NCBI RefSeq assembly: GCF_035762905.1
Contig: NZ_DASUCC010000056.1
Span: forward strand, 74,005-138,004
Length of the DNA stretch: 64,000 nt
DNA from: DASYTH01 sp035762905
GTDB taxonomy: Bacteria; Actinomycetota; Actinomycetes; Mycobacteriales; Pseudonocardiaceae
Direction: 5' to 3'
Positions 1-8,901 of the stretch are shown here, piece by piece. Made by a program: the position numbers and the translations under genes. Within the stretch, counting starts at the first letter, position 1. The number at the start of each line of letters is the position of its first letter. Below the pieces are notes generated by a model. It was given only the letters and a program-made list of their open reading frames with translations, did no database searches and was not told where the DNA came from.

Positions 1-580
1 CTCCGAACGGGGCCAGGCCGACCTCCTCCTCGGGTGGGCCCTCGGCGGCCAGGCGGGCGACGGCGTCCCGCACGTGCCGGCCGAGCGGCGGCAGGGTGGC
101 CGAGACGGACTCCGGCACGGCGGCCCAGGGGGAGCCGGCCTCGCGCAGACCGACCCGCAGGAGCTCGAGGCCGGCGCGGTACTCGATGAGCAGCCGGCGG
201 CCGGCCGGCGGGTCCACCGCGGCGAACTCGAGCACGACGGCGAGGTGGTCGGGCAGCTCGGCGTCGTCGAGCACGAGACCGGCGGCGCGGTAGGCGTGTT
301 TGAACCGCAGCAGCGCCATGCCGCGTTTTCGGGTGTCGCCGTAGACGAAGTAGGTCAGGTAGGGGCTGAACTGCTTGCGGTGGTCGAAGGTGGCCACGTA
401 CTCGGCGGTCAGGTCGGTCAGCGGCGTGGACTCCAGGTGGTCGAGCAACGCCGGCAGCGGCGCGCCGATCGCGTCCGGCAGGGTCGCGACCGCGGTGCGC
501 AGCAAGGGAACGCGGCCGAGCAGCGCCTCGTCCGGATAGTCCAGCAGCAGCGACTGGACCTGCCAGGCCGTCGCCGTCAT
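1..580 (-). CDS. narJ: NarJ, nitrate reductase assembly chaperone (3' end off the window)
   Basis: This is the molybdenum-enzyme chaperone (delta subunit) that helps load cofactor into NarG before the complex docks on the membrane; it is not part of the mature enzyme. About 193 residues are visible from the ATG and the gene runs off the left edge, so the C-terminus is missing. The N-terminus has the family's LLxYPD segment followed by helical sequence with the TFDHRKQFSPYLTYF and YGDTRKRG stretches typical of NarJ. Its ATG overlaps the narH stop (ATGA), so the two are translationally coupled. A narI gene would be expected next, outside the window. Confidence 0.93.
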   Translation of the reverse strand, partial: MTATAWQVQSLLLDYPDEALLGRVPLLRTAVATLPDAIGAPLPALLDHLESTPLTDLTAEYVATFDHRKQFSPYLTYFVYGDTRKRGMALLRFKHAYRAAGLVLDDAELPDHLAVVLEFAAVDPPAGRRLLIEYRAGLELLRVGLREAGSPWAAVPESVSATLPPLGRHVRDAVARLAAEGPPEEEVGLAPFG

Positions 581-2238
581 GACTCGGCGTCCGGTCGTGG
601 TGGGAACAGGCCTTCCGGTGTGCCCTTGCCGTCCCAGTTGAGCAGGTTGACCCGGTTGCCCTTGTCCGAGGGGGCCGCCATGGTGTCGCTGGTCTGCCGG
701 TCCTGCAGCATGCGGAAGTTCTCCACGGCGATCGGCGAGGCGCCGCCGGAGCTTTCCCCGAACGGGCCGGAGCCGCCCATGCCGGGCCCGCCCGCGTAGT
801 CCAGGCTGCACTCGGTGGCCAACTCCTCGAGGCCGTGCGCCTGTTCGGCGTGCGCGGGCGGGATGACGTAGCGCTCGTCGTACTTGGCCAGGGCCAGCAG
901 CCGGTACATGTCGTAGACCTGCTCGCCGGTCATCCCCACCCGGGTGGCGATCTCCTCGCGGGGTTCCCGGCCCAGGTTGATGTCCCGCATGTAGGCACGC
1001 ATCGCGGCCAGCCGGCGCAGTACCGCGTCGATGGGTTCGGTGTCGCCCGCGGTGAACAGCTCGGCCAGGTACTCCACCGGAATGCGCAGGGCGTCGATCG
1101 CGGCGAACAGGTTGCCGTGGTCCTCGGCATCGTGGCCGGTGTCGCGCACCACGTCGATGACCGGGGACAGTGGCGGGATGTACCAGACCATCGGCATGGT
1201 CCGGTACTCCGGGTGCAGCGGCAGCGCCACCCGGTACTTGTTGATCAGCGCGTAGACCGGTGACCGCTGGGCCGCTTCGATCCAGTCGCGGGGGATGCCG
1301 GCGCGCTCGGCCTCCGCCACCACGGCCGGGTGGTTCGGGTCGAGCAGGATGTTCCGTTGCGCCGCATAGAGATCGCGCTCGTTCGGGGTGGCCGCGGCGG
1401 CGAGTACCCGGTCGGCGTCGTAGAGGACCAGGCCGATGTAGCGCAGCCGGCCCACGCATGTCTCGGCGCACACGGTGGGAATGCCCACCTCGACGCGGGG
1501 GAAGCAGAAGGTGCACTTCTCGGCCTTGCCGGTGCGGTGGTTGAAGTAGACCTTCTTGTACGGGCAGCCGGACACGCACATCCGCCAACCGCGGCAGCGG
1601 TCCTGGTCGACCAGCACGATGCCGTCCTCGGTGCGCTTGTAGATGGCGCCGGACGGGCAGGATGCGGCGCACGAGGGGTTGAGGCAGTGCTCGCAGATGC
1701 GCGGCAGGTAGAACATGAAGGTCTGCTCGAACTCGAACCGGACCTTGTCGGAGATGTTGCGCAGCAACGGATCCGCGTGGCCGTGGTCCGGGGCGCCGCC
1801 GAGGTTGTCGTCCCAGTTCGCCGACCAGGTGATCTTGGTGAACTTACCGCTGATCAGCGACCGGGGCCGGGCCACCGGGGTGTGCTCCTGCAGCGGCGCG
1901 TTGGTCAGGGTGTCGTAGTCGTAGGTCCAGGGCTCGTAGTAGTCCTTGATGTTGGGCAGCTTGGGATTGGCGAAAATGGTCAGCAGCTTGCGCAACCGGC
2001 CACCGCCCTTGAGCACGAGCCGGCCGCGCCGGTTCAGCGTCCAGCCGCCGCGCCAGCGCTCCTGGTCCTCGTAGGTGCGCGGATACCCTTGTCCCGGACG
2101 GGTTTCCACGTTGTTGAACCAGACGTACTCCACCCCGGACCGGTTGGTCCAGGCCTGCTTGCAGGTCACCGAGCAGGTGTGACAGCCGATGCACTTGTCC
2201 AGGTTCATCACCATGGCCATCTGCGCCATAACCTTCAC
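577..2238 (-). CDS. narH: NarH, respiratory nitrate reductase beta (iron-sulfur) subunit
   Basis: This subunit passes electrons from NarI to NarG through four iron-sulfur clusters on the cytoplasmic face of the membrane. The 553-residue product begins with CxxCxxCxxxC at about residues 16-26, followed by further cysteine groups near 180-193, 209-222 and 240-262. One group reads CRGWRMCVSGCP, where Trp replaces a Cys; in NarH this position gives the 3Fe-4S cluster. I chose the GTG at 2238 because a GGAGG lies 10 bases upstream; the ATG three codons later is too far away. That GTG shares one base with the narG stop. The downstream end overlaps narJ. Confidence 0.95.
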   Translation of the reverse strand: MKVMAQMAMVMNLDKCIGCHTCSVTCKQAWTNRSGVEYVWFNNVETRPGQGYPRTYEDQERWRGGWTLNRRGRLVLKGGGRLRKLLTIFANPKLPNIKDYYEPWTYDYDTLTNAPLQEHTPVARPRSLISGKFTKITWSANWDDNLGGAPDHGHADPLLRNISDKVRFEFEQTFMFYLPRICEHCLNPSCAASCPSGAIYKRTEDGIVLVDQDRCRGWRMCVSGCPYKKVYFNHRTGKAEKCTFCFPRVEVGIPTVCAETCVGRLRYIGLVLYDADRVLAAAATPNERDLYAAQRNILLDPNHPAVVAEAERAGIPRDWIEAAQRSPVYALINKYRVALPLHPEYRTMPMVWYIPPLSPVIDVVRDTGHDAEDHGNLFAAIDALRIPVEYLAELFTAGDTEPIDAVLRRLAAMRAYMRDINLGREPREEIATRVGMTGEQVYDMYRLLALAKYDERYVIPPAHAEQAHGLEELATECSLDYAGGPGMGGSGPFGESSGGASPIAVENFRMLQDRQTSDTMAAPSDKGNRVNLLNWDGKGTPEGLFPPRPDAES

Positions 2239-5200
2239 TAGTACTGCACCTCCTGGCTGCGTCGGCGGATCATGGTGACCTCGTCGCGCTGGTTGCCGGT
2301 GGGGCCGAGGTAGTTGAACGCGAAGGAGAGTTGGGCGTAGCCGCCGATCAGGTGGGAGGGTTTGATCAGCAGGCGGGTGAGCGAGTTGTGGATTCCGCCG
2401 CGTTTGCCCGAGGTCTCCGCGCGCGGTACGTCGATCAGCCGGTCCTGCGCGTGGTGCATGTAGACGGTGCCCTCCGGCATCCGGTGCGAGACGATGGCAC
2501 GGGCGACGACCACGCCGTTGCGGTTGACCGCCTCGATCCAGTCGTTGTCCGCCACACCGATCTTCGCCGCGTCCTCTTTGGACATCCAAATGGTCTGCCC
2601 GCCACGGGACAGGCTCAGCATGAACAGGTTGTCCTGGTACTCGGAGTGGATCGACCACTTGGAGTGCGGGGTCAGGTACCGCACGGTGATGCCGAGCGAG
2701 CCGTGCTCGCCGACGACCGGCTCGCCGAACAGCTCGGCCATGGAAAGCGGTGGCCGGAACACCGGGAGCTGCTCGCCCAACTCGGCCATCCAGTCGTGGT
2801 CGATGAAGAACTGCTGCCGGCCGGTCAGGGTGTGCCACGGTTTGAGCCGCTCGACGTTGATGGTGAACGGCGAGTAGCGCCGGCCACCGGTCTCCGAGCC
2901 GGACCACTCCGGCGAGGTGATCACCGGCACCGGCGCCGCCTGGGTGTCGGCGAAGGTGATCCGCTTGCCCTCGTGCTCGGCGGCCAGGTCCGCCAGCTCG
3001 GTGCCGGTGCGCGCCTCCAGCGTCCGGAAGCCCTGCGTGGCCAGGTGTCCGTTGGTGGTCCCGGACAGGGCCAGGATCGCCTCGCACGCGTGCACGTCCC
3101 GGGCCAGCGACGGGCGGCCGTCGGCCGGGCCGCCGCGCACCGCGCCGTTCTTGCTCCGCAGGTACTCGACCTCGCGGTCCAGCTTGTAGGTCACGCCCTT
3201 GGTGGTCGCGCCGAGCGTCTCGGCCAGCGGCCCCAGCGCACCCATCTTCGCCGCGACCGCCGGATAGTCCCGTTCCCGCACGGCAAGCGCCGGCATGGTC
3301 AGGCCGGGCACCGGCTCGCACTCCCCGGCCTTCCAGTCCCGGACCCGGCCGTGTGGCGTGGCCAGCTCGTCGGAGGTGTCGTGCAGCAGCGGGGTGGCCA
3401 CGACGTCCTTGCGTACCCCGAGGTGCTTCTCGGCGAGGTGGCTGAACTCCTCGGCGATCGCCTGGAACGCGGCCCAGTCGGTGCGGGTCTGCCAGGGTGG
3501 CGCGATGGCGGGGTTGAACGAGTGCACGAACGGGTGCATGTCGGTGGTGTTCAGGTCGTGTTTCTCGTACCAGGTCGCGGCCGGCAGCACGACGTCGGAG
3601 AACAGCGTGGTACTGGTCATCCGGAAGTCCAGGGACAGCAACAGATCCAGCTTGCCGATCGGAGCCTCGTCGTGCCACACCACGTCTTTCGGGCGAGCTT
3701 CGGGCGGAGCCTCCTGCGCCCGCAGCGAGGAGTCGGCGCCGAGCAGGTGCTTGAGGAAGTACTCGTTGCCCTTCGCCGACGAGCCGAGCAGGTTGGCCCG
3801 CCACACACTCAGCACCCTCGGAAAGTTCTCCGGCGCGTCCGGATCCTCGCAGGCGAACCGCAGCCGCCCGGCCTTCAGCTCGCCGACCACGTAGTCCGTT
3901 GTGGACAGACCGGAGCGTTCGGCGTCGTCGGCCAGGTCGAGCGGGTTGCGGTCGAACGTCGGGTAGGACGGCATCCAGCCGAGCCGGGCGGCCATGGCGA
4001 TCACGTCGGCCGTGGTCCGGCCGGCCAACTGTCCGTCCGAAGTGGCCGCGGCCAGGGTGTCCGCGCCGAACGGGTCGTACCGGAACTGGTCGGTGTGCAG
4101 GTACCAGTACGCGGTCTGGATCATCTGCCGGGCCGGGCGGGACCAGTCCAGGCCGAACGCCAGCTGTGCCCAGCCGGTGACCGGCCGGCACTTCTCCTGC
4201 CCAACGTAGTGCGCCCAGCCGCCACCGTTGACGCCCTGGCAGCCGGTCAGCGTGGTGAGCGCAAGGAAGGCCCGGTAGATGGTGTCGGAGTGGAACCAAT
4301 GGTTGGTGCCGGCACCCATGACGATCATCGACCGGCCCCGGGATTCCTCGGCGTTGGCGGCGAACTCCCGGCCGATCCGGGCTGCCGCCGCGGCCGGCAC
4401 ACCGGTGATCGGCTGCTGCCAGGCCGGGGTGTACGGCTGGGTGGCGTCGTCGTAGCCGGTCGGCCAGTCGCCGGGCAACCCCGGCCGGTGCACCCCGTAC
4501 TGCGCCAGCAGCAGATCGAACACGGTGGTCACCAGGTGCGCGCCGACCCGCCGGGCCGGCACCCCGCGGCGCAGCGCGCCGGCCGCGCCGTCCGGCGTGT
4601 CGAACCGGGGCAGTGTGACCGGCACCGGGTCGGCGTCGTGCAGCGACAGTTGCGGATCGATGGCGCCCAGGTCGAGGTTCCACTTGCCCATGCCGTCCTG
4701 GCCGAACCGGAAGCCGACCGAGCCGTTGGCCACCACCGGCCGGCCGGTCGCGGCGTCCAGCAGGACGGTCTTGAACGCGGCGTTCTCGGTATGGGCCATG
4801 CCGTCCAGGTCCTCGGCGGTGAGGAACTTGCCCGGGCGGTAGCCGCCGTCGTGCTCGTCCAGCCGGACCAGGAACGGCAGGTCGGTGAACCGCTTGACGT
4901 AGTCGGTGAAGTACGGCACCTGCCGCTCGACGAAGAACTCGCGCAGGATCACGTGGCCCATGGCCATCGCCAGCGCGCCGTCGGTCCCGGGCTTCGCGGC
5001 CAGCCACTCGTCGGCGAACTTGACGTTGTCGGCGTAGTCCGGGGCCACCGCGATCACCTTCTGGCCGCGGTAGCGGGCCTCGGCCATCCAGTGCGCGTCC
5101 GGGGTGCGGGTCACCGGCAGGTTGGAACCCCACATGATCAGGTAGCCGGCGTCCCACCAGTCGCCGGACTCCGGCACGTCGGTCTGGTCGCCGAACACCT

Positions 5201-5915
5201 GCGGGGAGGCCACCGGCAGGTCGGCGTACCAGTCGTAGAACGACAGCATCGCCCCGCCGAGCAGCGACACGAACCGGGCACCGGACGCGTGCGACACCAT
5301 CGACATCGCCGGAATGGGGGAGAAGCCGGCAATCCGGTCGGGCCCGTACTTCTTGATGGTGTGCACGTGCGCGGCGGCGACCAGCTCGGTGGCCTCGTCC
5401 CAGGACGCGCGGACCAGACCGCCGCGGCCGCGGGCCTCCTGGTACCGGCGCCTGGTCTCCGGGTTCGTCACGATCTCCGCCCAGGCCAGCACCGGATCAC
5501 CGGTGCGCGCCTTGGCCTCCCGGTACATCTGGAGCAGCACGCCGCGCACGTACGGGTAGCGCACCCGGGTCGGCGAGTAGGTGTACCAGGAGAACGCCGC
5601 CCCCCGTGGGCAGCCCCGCGGCTCGTACTCCGGGCGGTCGGGCCCCACGGACGGATAGTCCGTCTGCTGCGTCTCCCAGGTGATGATCCCGTCCTTGACG
5701 TAGACCTTCCACGAGCAGGAGCCGGTGCAGTTCACCCCGTGGGTGGACCGCACCACCTTGTCGTGGCTCCACCGGTCCCGGTAGAAGTCGTCCGCCTGCC
5801 GGCCGCCGATCCGGTACAGGGTGCGCAGGTCGCTGGAGACCTCGGCGCGGGTGAAGAACCGTCGGGTGCGGACCAGCGCGTCGGTCAGCCCGCCGTCCAG
5901 ACCAGAATCACTCAC
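2238..5915 (-). CDS. narG: NarG, respiratory nitrate reductase alpha (molybdopterin) subunit
   Basis: This catalytic subunit reduces nitrate to nitrite at a bis-MGD molybdenum centre. The product is 1,225 residues, the normal NarG length. The N-terminus carries the FS0 ligands in the order H59, C63, C67 (HGVNCTGSC), with His first as in NarG. The GDQTDVPESGDW segment should hold the Mo-ligating Asp and is followed by WGSNLPVTRTPDAHW. There is no Tat signal, as expected for cytoplasmically oriented NarG. The GTG at 5915 fits the protein homology and has GAGGTG upstream. A 32-codon spacer ORF lies between it and narK, ending in a GTGA overlap with the narG start. Confidence 0.96.
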   Translation of the reverse strand: MSDSGLDGGLTDALVRTRRFFTRAEVSSDLRTLYRIGGRQADDFYRDRWSHDKVVRSTHGVNCTGSCSWKVYVKDGIITWETQQTDYPSVGPDRPEYEPRGCPRGAAFSWYTYSPTRVRYPYVRGVLLQMYREAKARTGDPVLAWAEIVTNPETRRRYQEARGRGGLVRASWDEATELVAAAHVHTIKKYGPDRIAGFSPIPAMSMVSHASGARFVSLLGGAMLSFYDWYADLPVASPQVFGDQTDVPESGDWWDAGYLIMWGSNLPVTRTPDAHWMAEARYRGQKVIAVAPDYADNVKFADEWLAAKPGTDGALAMAMGHVILREFFVERQVPYFTDYVKRFTDLPFLVRLDEHDGGYRPGKFLTAEDLDGMAHTENAAFKTVLLDAATGRPVVANGSVGFRFGQDGMGKWNLDLGAIDPQLSLHDADPVPVTLPRFDTPDGAAGALRRGVPARRVGAHLVTTVFDLLLAQYGVHRPGLPGDWPTGYDDATQPYTPAWQQPITGVPAAAAARIGREFAANAEESRGRSMIVMGAGTNHWFHSDTIYRAFLALTTLTGCQGVNGGGWAHYVGQEKCRPVTGWAQLAFGLDWSRPARQMIQTAYWYLHTDQFRYDPFGADTLAAATSDGQLAGRTTADVIAMAARLGWMPSYPTFDRNPLDLADDAERSGLSTTDYVVGELKAGRLRFACEDPDAPENFPRVLSVWRANLLGSSAKGNEYFLKHLLGADSSLRAQEAPPEARPKDVVWHDEAPIGKLDLLLSLDFRMTSTTLFSDVVLPAATWYEKHDLNTTDMHPFVHSFNPAIAPPWQTRTDWAAFQAIAEEFSHLAEKHLGVRKDVVATPLLHDTSDELATPHGRVRDWKAGECEPVPGLTMPALAVRERDYPAVAAKMGALGPLAETLGATTKGVTYKLDREVEYLRSKNGAVRGGPADGRPSLARDVHACEAILALSGTTNGHLATQGFRTLEARTGTELADLAAEHEGKRITFADTQAAPVPVITSPEWSGSETGGRRYSPFTINVERLKPWHTLTGRQQFFIDHDWMAELGEQLPVFRPPLSMAELFGEPVVGEHGSLGITVRYLTPHSKWSIHSEYQDNLFMLSLSRGGQTIWMSKEDAAKIGVADNDWIEAVNRNGVVVARAIVSHRMPEGTVYMHHAQDRLIDVPRAETSGKRGGIHNSLTRLLIKPSHLIGGYAQLSFAFNYLGPTGNQRDEVTMIRRRSQEVQY

Positions 5916-6010
5916 GGCCGCACCTCGCAAGCTCGGTGCGGCCCGACCCCGCCGCCGCGCAGGCTCGGCGCCGGGGCAGTGTTGAAGGATTCGCTCGCAA
6001 GCTCGCTCAC
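5912..6010 (-). other. Repeat-derived spacer ORF between narK and narG
   Basis: A GTG-initiated ORF of 32 codons fills the narK-narG gap. It overlaps the narK stop at one end and the narG start (GTGA) at the other. Its first codons read VSELASES and come from the repeat at 5988-6009, whose near copy lies at 28856-28877. A second partial copy of its core (CTCGCAAGCTC) is at 5924-5934, within a CCGCACC/GGTGCGG hairpin. I see no protein homology; it may serve only as a translational bridge. A real peptide is possible but not supported. Confidence 0.4.
5988..6009. repeat. Dispersed 22-bp repeat, copy 1
   Basis: Reads GATTCGCTCGCAAG followed by CTCGCTCA. It matches 21 of 22 bases with the copy at 28856-28877. 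Both copies sit at an intercistronic junction and supply the first codons of a short ORF (VSELASES here, MSGLASES there). Confidence 0.75.
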
Positions 6011-7248
6011 GCCGTCGCCTCCGTGGTGTCGCGGTTCTGCACCGCGCGGCGCACGGTGCTGGCGGTGAAGGCCAGTGCGGCAAGGGCGACCACGGCCAGG
6101 GCGGCCAGGCCCAGCGCGTAGGAGGACATCGCCCCGTACAGCGCACCCATCACCAGCGGCGGCACGAACCCGCCAAGCCCGCCGGCCGCGCCGACCACAC
6201 CGGTGACCGAGCCGACCTTGTTCGCCGGTGCCAGCAGGGCGACCAGCGCGAACACCGCGCCGCTGCCGGCGCCGAGCGCCGCCGCCATGGACAGGAACGC
6301 GATCGTGCCCAGCGGCATCAGCGCCGGGGTGAACGCCGTGACGATGGCTCCGGCCGCCACCACGGCCATCGCGACGACCAGCACCACGGCCGGGCCCAGC
6401 CGGTCGGACAGCCACCCGCCGACGGGTCGCAACAGGACCGCGAGCAGCACGAACCCCGCCATCCGGTTGGCCGCGTCGGCCTGGGTCAGCCCGTAGGCGG
6501 TCTTGAGGTAGGCGGGCAGGTAGACCGAGAACGCCACGTACCCGCCGAAGGCCACCGCGTACAGCGCCGAGGCCTGCCAGGTGACCGGCAGCCGCAGGGT
6601 GGCCGCCAGCCGGCGGCCCAACGACTCCGTCGGCACGACCCGGCCCGGCGCGTCGCGCAGCAGCAGGACCGCCACCACCGCGTAGACCGCGAGCACCACC
6701 GCGGTCACCACGAACGGCGTCGCCAGGCCACCGGCGTCGACCAGTCGCACCGTGGTCAGCGCGCTGATCGCGGTGCCACCCATGCCCATGCCGAAGATCC
6801 CGATCGCCAGCCCGCGCCGCTGCGGCGGGAACCACGCGTTGACGAACGGCACCCCCACCGCGAACGCCGTGCCGCCGATACCGAGGAAGAACCCGCCGAA
6901 CAGCAGCGCGGCCAGCGACGAATGGCCGGCCAGCCCGAGGAACAGCACCGGCACGATCGTCGCCAGGCTCACCAGCGGGAACATCAGCCGGCCACCGAAC
7001 CGGTCGGTCAGTGCTCCCACCGGAATCCGCCCGAGCGACCCCACCACCACCGGCACGGCCACGACCAGCGCCTGCTGGAACGACGTCAGCCCCAGGTCGT
7101 CCTTGAACCGCGGACCAAGCGGGCTGAGCAGCGCCCAGGCCCAGAAGTTCACCACGAACCCGACGGTGGCCAGCGCAAGCATCGACACCCGTCGACCGGT
7201 CGTGGGTGGACGGTCGTCAGCGTCCAATCGCGACACCCTTATTCCCAT
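6007..7248 (-). CDS. narK: NarK-type MFS nitrate/nitrite transporter
   Basis: This membrane carrier probably imports nitrate or exports nitrite for the adjacent reductase. The 413-residue product has about 12 hydrophobic segments. It carries the nitrate-porter signature in the first half: a Gly-rich helix FFLGIGGTAF, then VPFVNAWFPPQRRG and a second Gly-rich helix GIFGMGMGG. It is the first gene of the narKGHJ unit on this strand. I used the ATG at 7248; an in-frame ATG at 7287 with GAGAGGA upstream would add 13 residues and is a fair alternative. The upstream DNA has three palindromes that suggest oxygen- or redox-responsive control. Confidence 0.9.
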   Translation of the reverse strand: MGIRVSRLDADDRPPTTGRRVSMLALATVGFVVNFWAWALLSPLGPRFKDDLGLTSFQQALVVAVPVVVGSLGRIPVGALTDRFGGRLMFPLVSLATIVPVLFLGLAGHSSLAALLFGGFFLGIGGTAFAVGVPFVNAWFPPQRRGLAIGIFGMGMGGTAISALTTVRLVDAGGLATPFVVTAVVLAVYAVVAVLLLRDAPGRVVPTESLGRRLAATLRLPVTWQASALYAVAFGGYVAFSVYLPAYLKTAYGLTQADAANRMAGFVLLAVLLRPVGGWLSDRLGPAVVLVVAMAVVAAGAIVTAFTPALMPLGTIAFLSMAAALGAGSGAVFALVALLAPANKVGSVTGVVGAAGGLGGFVPPLVMGALYGAMSSYALGLAALAVVALAALAFTASTVRRAVQNRDTTEATA

Positions 7249-7302
7249 CGAAGGCTCACCGCCCGTGTTCTGGTGTGTCGCGCCCATGGTCACCGTGATC
7301 CT

Positions 7303-7353
7303 CTCGACGTGCACGTCGAGCCTGCCCGGGCCGGTCCCTGGCGACCAGGGACC
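7303..7353. promoter_or_regulatory. Two palindromes upstream of narK
   Basis: An 18-bp perfect palindrome, CTCGACGTGCACGTCGAG, lies at 7303-7320. A 9-bp inverted repeat GGTCCCTGG/CCAGGGACC with a 3-base loop lies at 7333-7353. They may be operators or 5' UTR hairpins of narK; which regulator would bind is unknown. Confidence 0.55.
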
Positions 7354-7365
7354 ACCTCCTTCAGG

Positions 7366-7389
7366 TCGCGGGGACCAACGTCCCCGCGA
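7366..7389. promoter_or_regulatory. DosR/OsdR-like palindromic box
   Basis: A perfect 10-bp inverted repeat with a CAAC centre contains GGGAC-N4-GTCCC (7371-7384). This has the half-site sequence and spacing of the mycobacterial DosR box. It lies about 120 bp upstream of narK and 170 bp upstream of the divergent flavocytochrome gene. In Mycobacterium, DosR controls the narK2 region, so the placement makes sense. Regulator identity is inferred from sequence alone. Confidence 0.6.
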
Positions 7390-7559
7390 TGAGAGCCGTG
7401 CGGCACTGTCTGATCCGGTCCGCCCAGCAACCGGCCCATCACGCACCGTGCCCGGTGAGTTCGTTAGGGCAGCGAATCGTGCCCGAGAGTGCACAGTGGT
7501 CTGGGGATGTGCTGTGCATACTGGTGCAGGGTGTGGCCGGCGGGTGGGGAGAGGTAGCG

Positions 7560-8900
7560 ATGGTAGCGACGATGGGTCCGCGCACGGCGCGGGAGCATGC
7601 GCCGCCGGTGGTGCGGGCGCGGTGGGCGATGTGGACATTCGTCGCGATCAACGTGGCGATCGTGGAGGCGCTCTTCTTCACCGCGGACAGCGGGAAGAAC
7701 GGGATTCTCACGGTCGGCAAGTTCATCGGCCTGCACGCGGCGCTGGTGATGATGTTCCAACTGCTGTTGGTGGCGCGGCTGCCGTGGTTGGACCGTCGGA
7801 TCGGGATGGACCGGCTGACGGTGTGGCACCGGTGGGTCGGGTTCACTCTGTTGTGGACCATCCTCGCCCACGCCACGCTGATCGTGCTCGGGTACGCGGT
7901 GCTGGACGGGGTGTCGATGCCGGAGACGTTCCTGGCGTTGGCCGGCGTGCCGGCGTCACTGCTCGGCATGCTCGCCGCCGGCCTGATCGTGGTGATCGCG
8001 GCGGTCTCGGCACGGTATGCCCGGCGGCGGCTGCGGTACGAGACCTGGCATGCGCTGCACCTGTTGGTGTACCTGGCGCTCGGGTTCGCGTTCGTGCACC
8101 AGCTGATCGAGACCACGACGTTCCGGTCGTCCGCGTTCGCGATGGCCTACTGGTGGCTGCTGTGGATCTTCGCGTTCGGCGCGCTGATCGTGGGACGGAT
8201 CGTGGTGCCGGTGTGGCGCAACGCCTACCACCAGTTCCGGGTGGAGGCCGTGGTTCCCGAGGCGCACGACGTGGTGTCGGTCTACGTCGGCGGGCGGCAC
8301 CTTGACCGGTTGCCGGCCAGGGCGGGGCAGTTCTGCATCTGGCGCTTCCCCGGGCACAACGGCTGGTGGCAGGCGAACCCGTTCTCCCTGTCCGCGGCAC
8401 CCAACGGCCGGTTCCTGCGGCTGACCGCGCGGGCGGTCGGGACCACCAGCGCCAGCCTGCGCCGGCTTCCGATCGGCACCAGGGCGTTCGTCGAGGGCCC
8501 GTATGGAGCGTTCACCTCGATGCACCGGACCCGCCCGCACCTGCTGCTGATCGCCGGGGGAGTAGGGGTCACGCCGATCAGGGCGCTGCTCGAGGAGCAG
8601 TCGGCCGGGCACGTGGTCGTGCTCTACCGGGTGCACAGCGCCGCCGATGCCGTGCTGGGCAACGAGTTGCAGCAGTTGGTCGCGGCGCGCGGCGGGATGC
8701 TGCACCTGCTCACCGGCCGGACCGGGCAGGGCGCGCGGCCGTTCGAGCCGGGCAATCTGCTTCGCCTGGTACCCGACATCGCCTGGCGGGACGTCTACGT
8801 CTGCGGTCCGCCTGCCATGACCGCCGCGGTGCTGGACAGCCTGCGGGCACTGCAGGTTCCCAACCTGGCCGTGCACGCCGAGAAGTTCAGCCTCGCCTGA
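7560..8900 (+). CDS. Ferric-reductase-like transmembrane flavocytochrome (NAD(P)H/FAD)
   Basis: The 446-residue product joins a ferric-reductase-type haem-binding membrane half to a ferredoxin-NADP reductase-like cytoplasmic half. It should pass electrons from NAD(P)H via FAD to membrane haem and on to an unknown acceptor. Histidines in successive helices (GLHAAL, WHRWVGF, ILAHATL, ETWHALHL, FVHQL) are candidate haem ligands. The FAD site is NPFSLSAAP, the nucleotide site GGVGVTPIRALLEE, and the C-terminal site VYVCGPPAM. The ATG at 7560 has GGGGAGAGG just upstream. It diverges from narK across a shared palindromic region, which suggests joint control with nitrate respiration. Confidence 0.85.
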   Translation: MVATMGPRTAREHAPPVVRARWAMWTFVAINVAIVEALFFTADSGKNGILTVGKFIGLHAALVMMFQLLLVARLPWLDRRIGMDRLTVWHRWVGFTLLWTILAHATLIVLGYAVLDGVSMPETFLALAGVPASLLGMLAAGLIVVIAAVSARYARRRLRYETWHALHLLVYLALGFAFVHQLIETTTFRSSAFAMAYWWLLWIFAFGALIVGRIVVPVWRNAYHQFRVEAVVPEAHDVVSVYVGGRHLDRLPARAGQFCIWRFPGHNGWWQANPFSLSAAPNGRFLRLTARAVGTTSASLRRLPIGTRAFVEGPYGAFTSMHRTRPHLLLIAGGVGVTPIRALLEEQSAGHVVVLYRVHSAADAVLGNELQQLVAARGGMLHLLTGRTGQGARPFEPGNLLRLVPDIAWRDVYVCGPPAMTAAVLDSLRALQVPNLAVHAEKFSLA

Positions 8901-8901
8901 C

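Noticed and set aside
577..5157. A single 1,526-codon frame covering narH and part of narG
   Set aside because: The upstream part is the shifted frame of narG. The real narH starts at 2238 with a good ribosome binding site.
2331..6068. A 1,245-codon ORF antisense to narG
   Set aside because: It mirrors narG and arises from the high GC bias at third positions. It has no start signal and no recognisable domain; narG itself is certain.
7490..7518. TGCACAG/CTGTGCA inverted repeat upstream of the flavocytochrome gene
   Set aside because: A 7-bp repeat with 15-bp spacing is weak alone and matches no operator I know, so I did not list it as a site.
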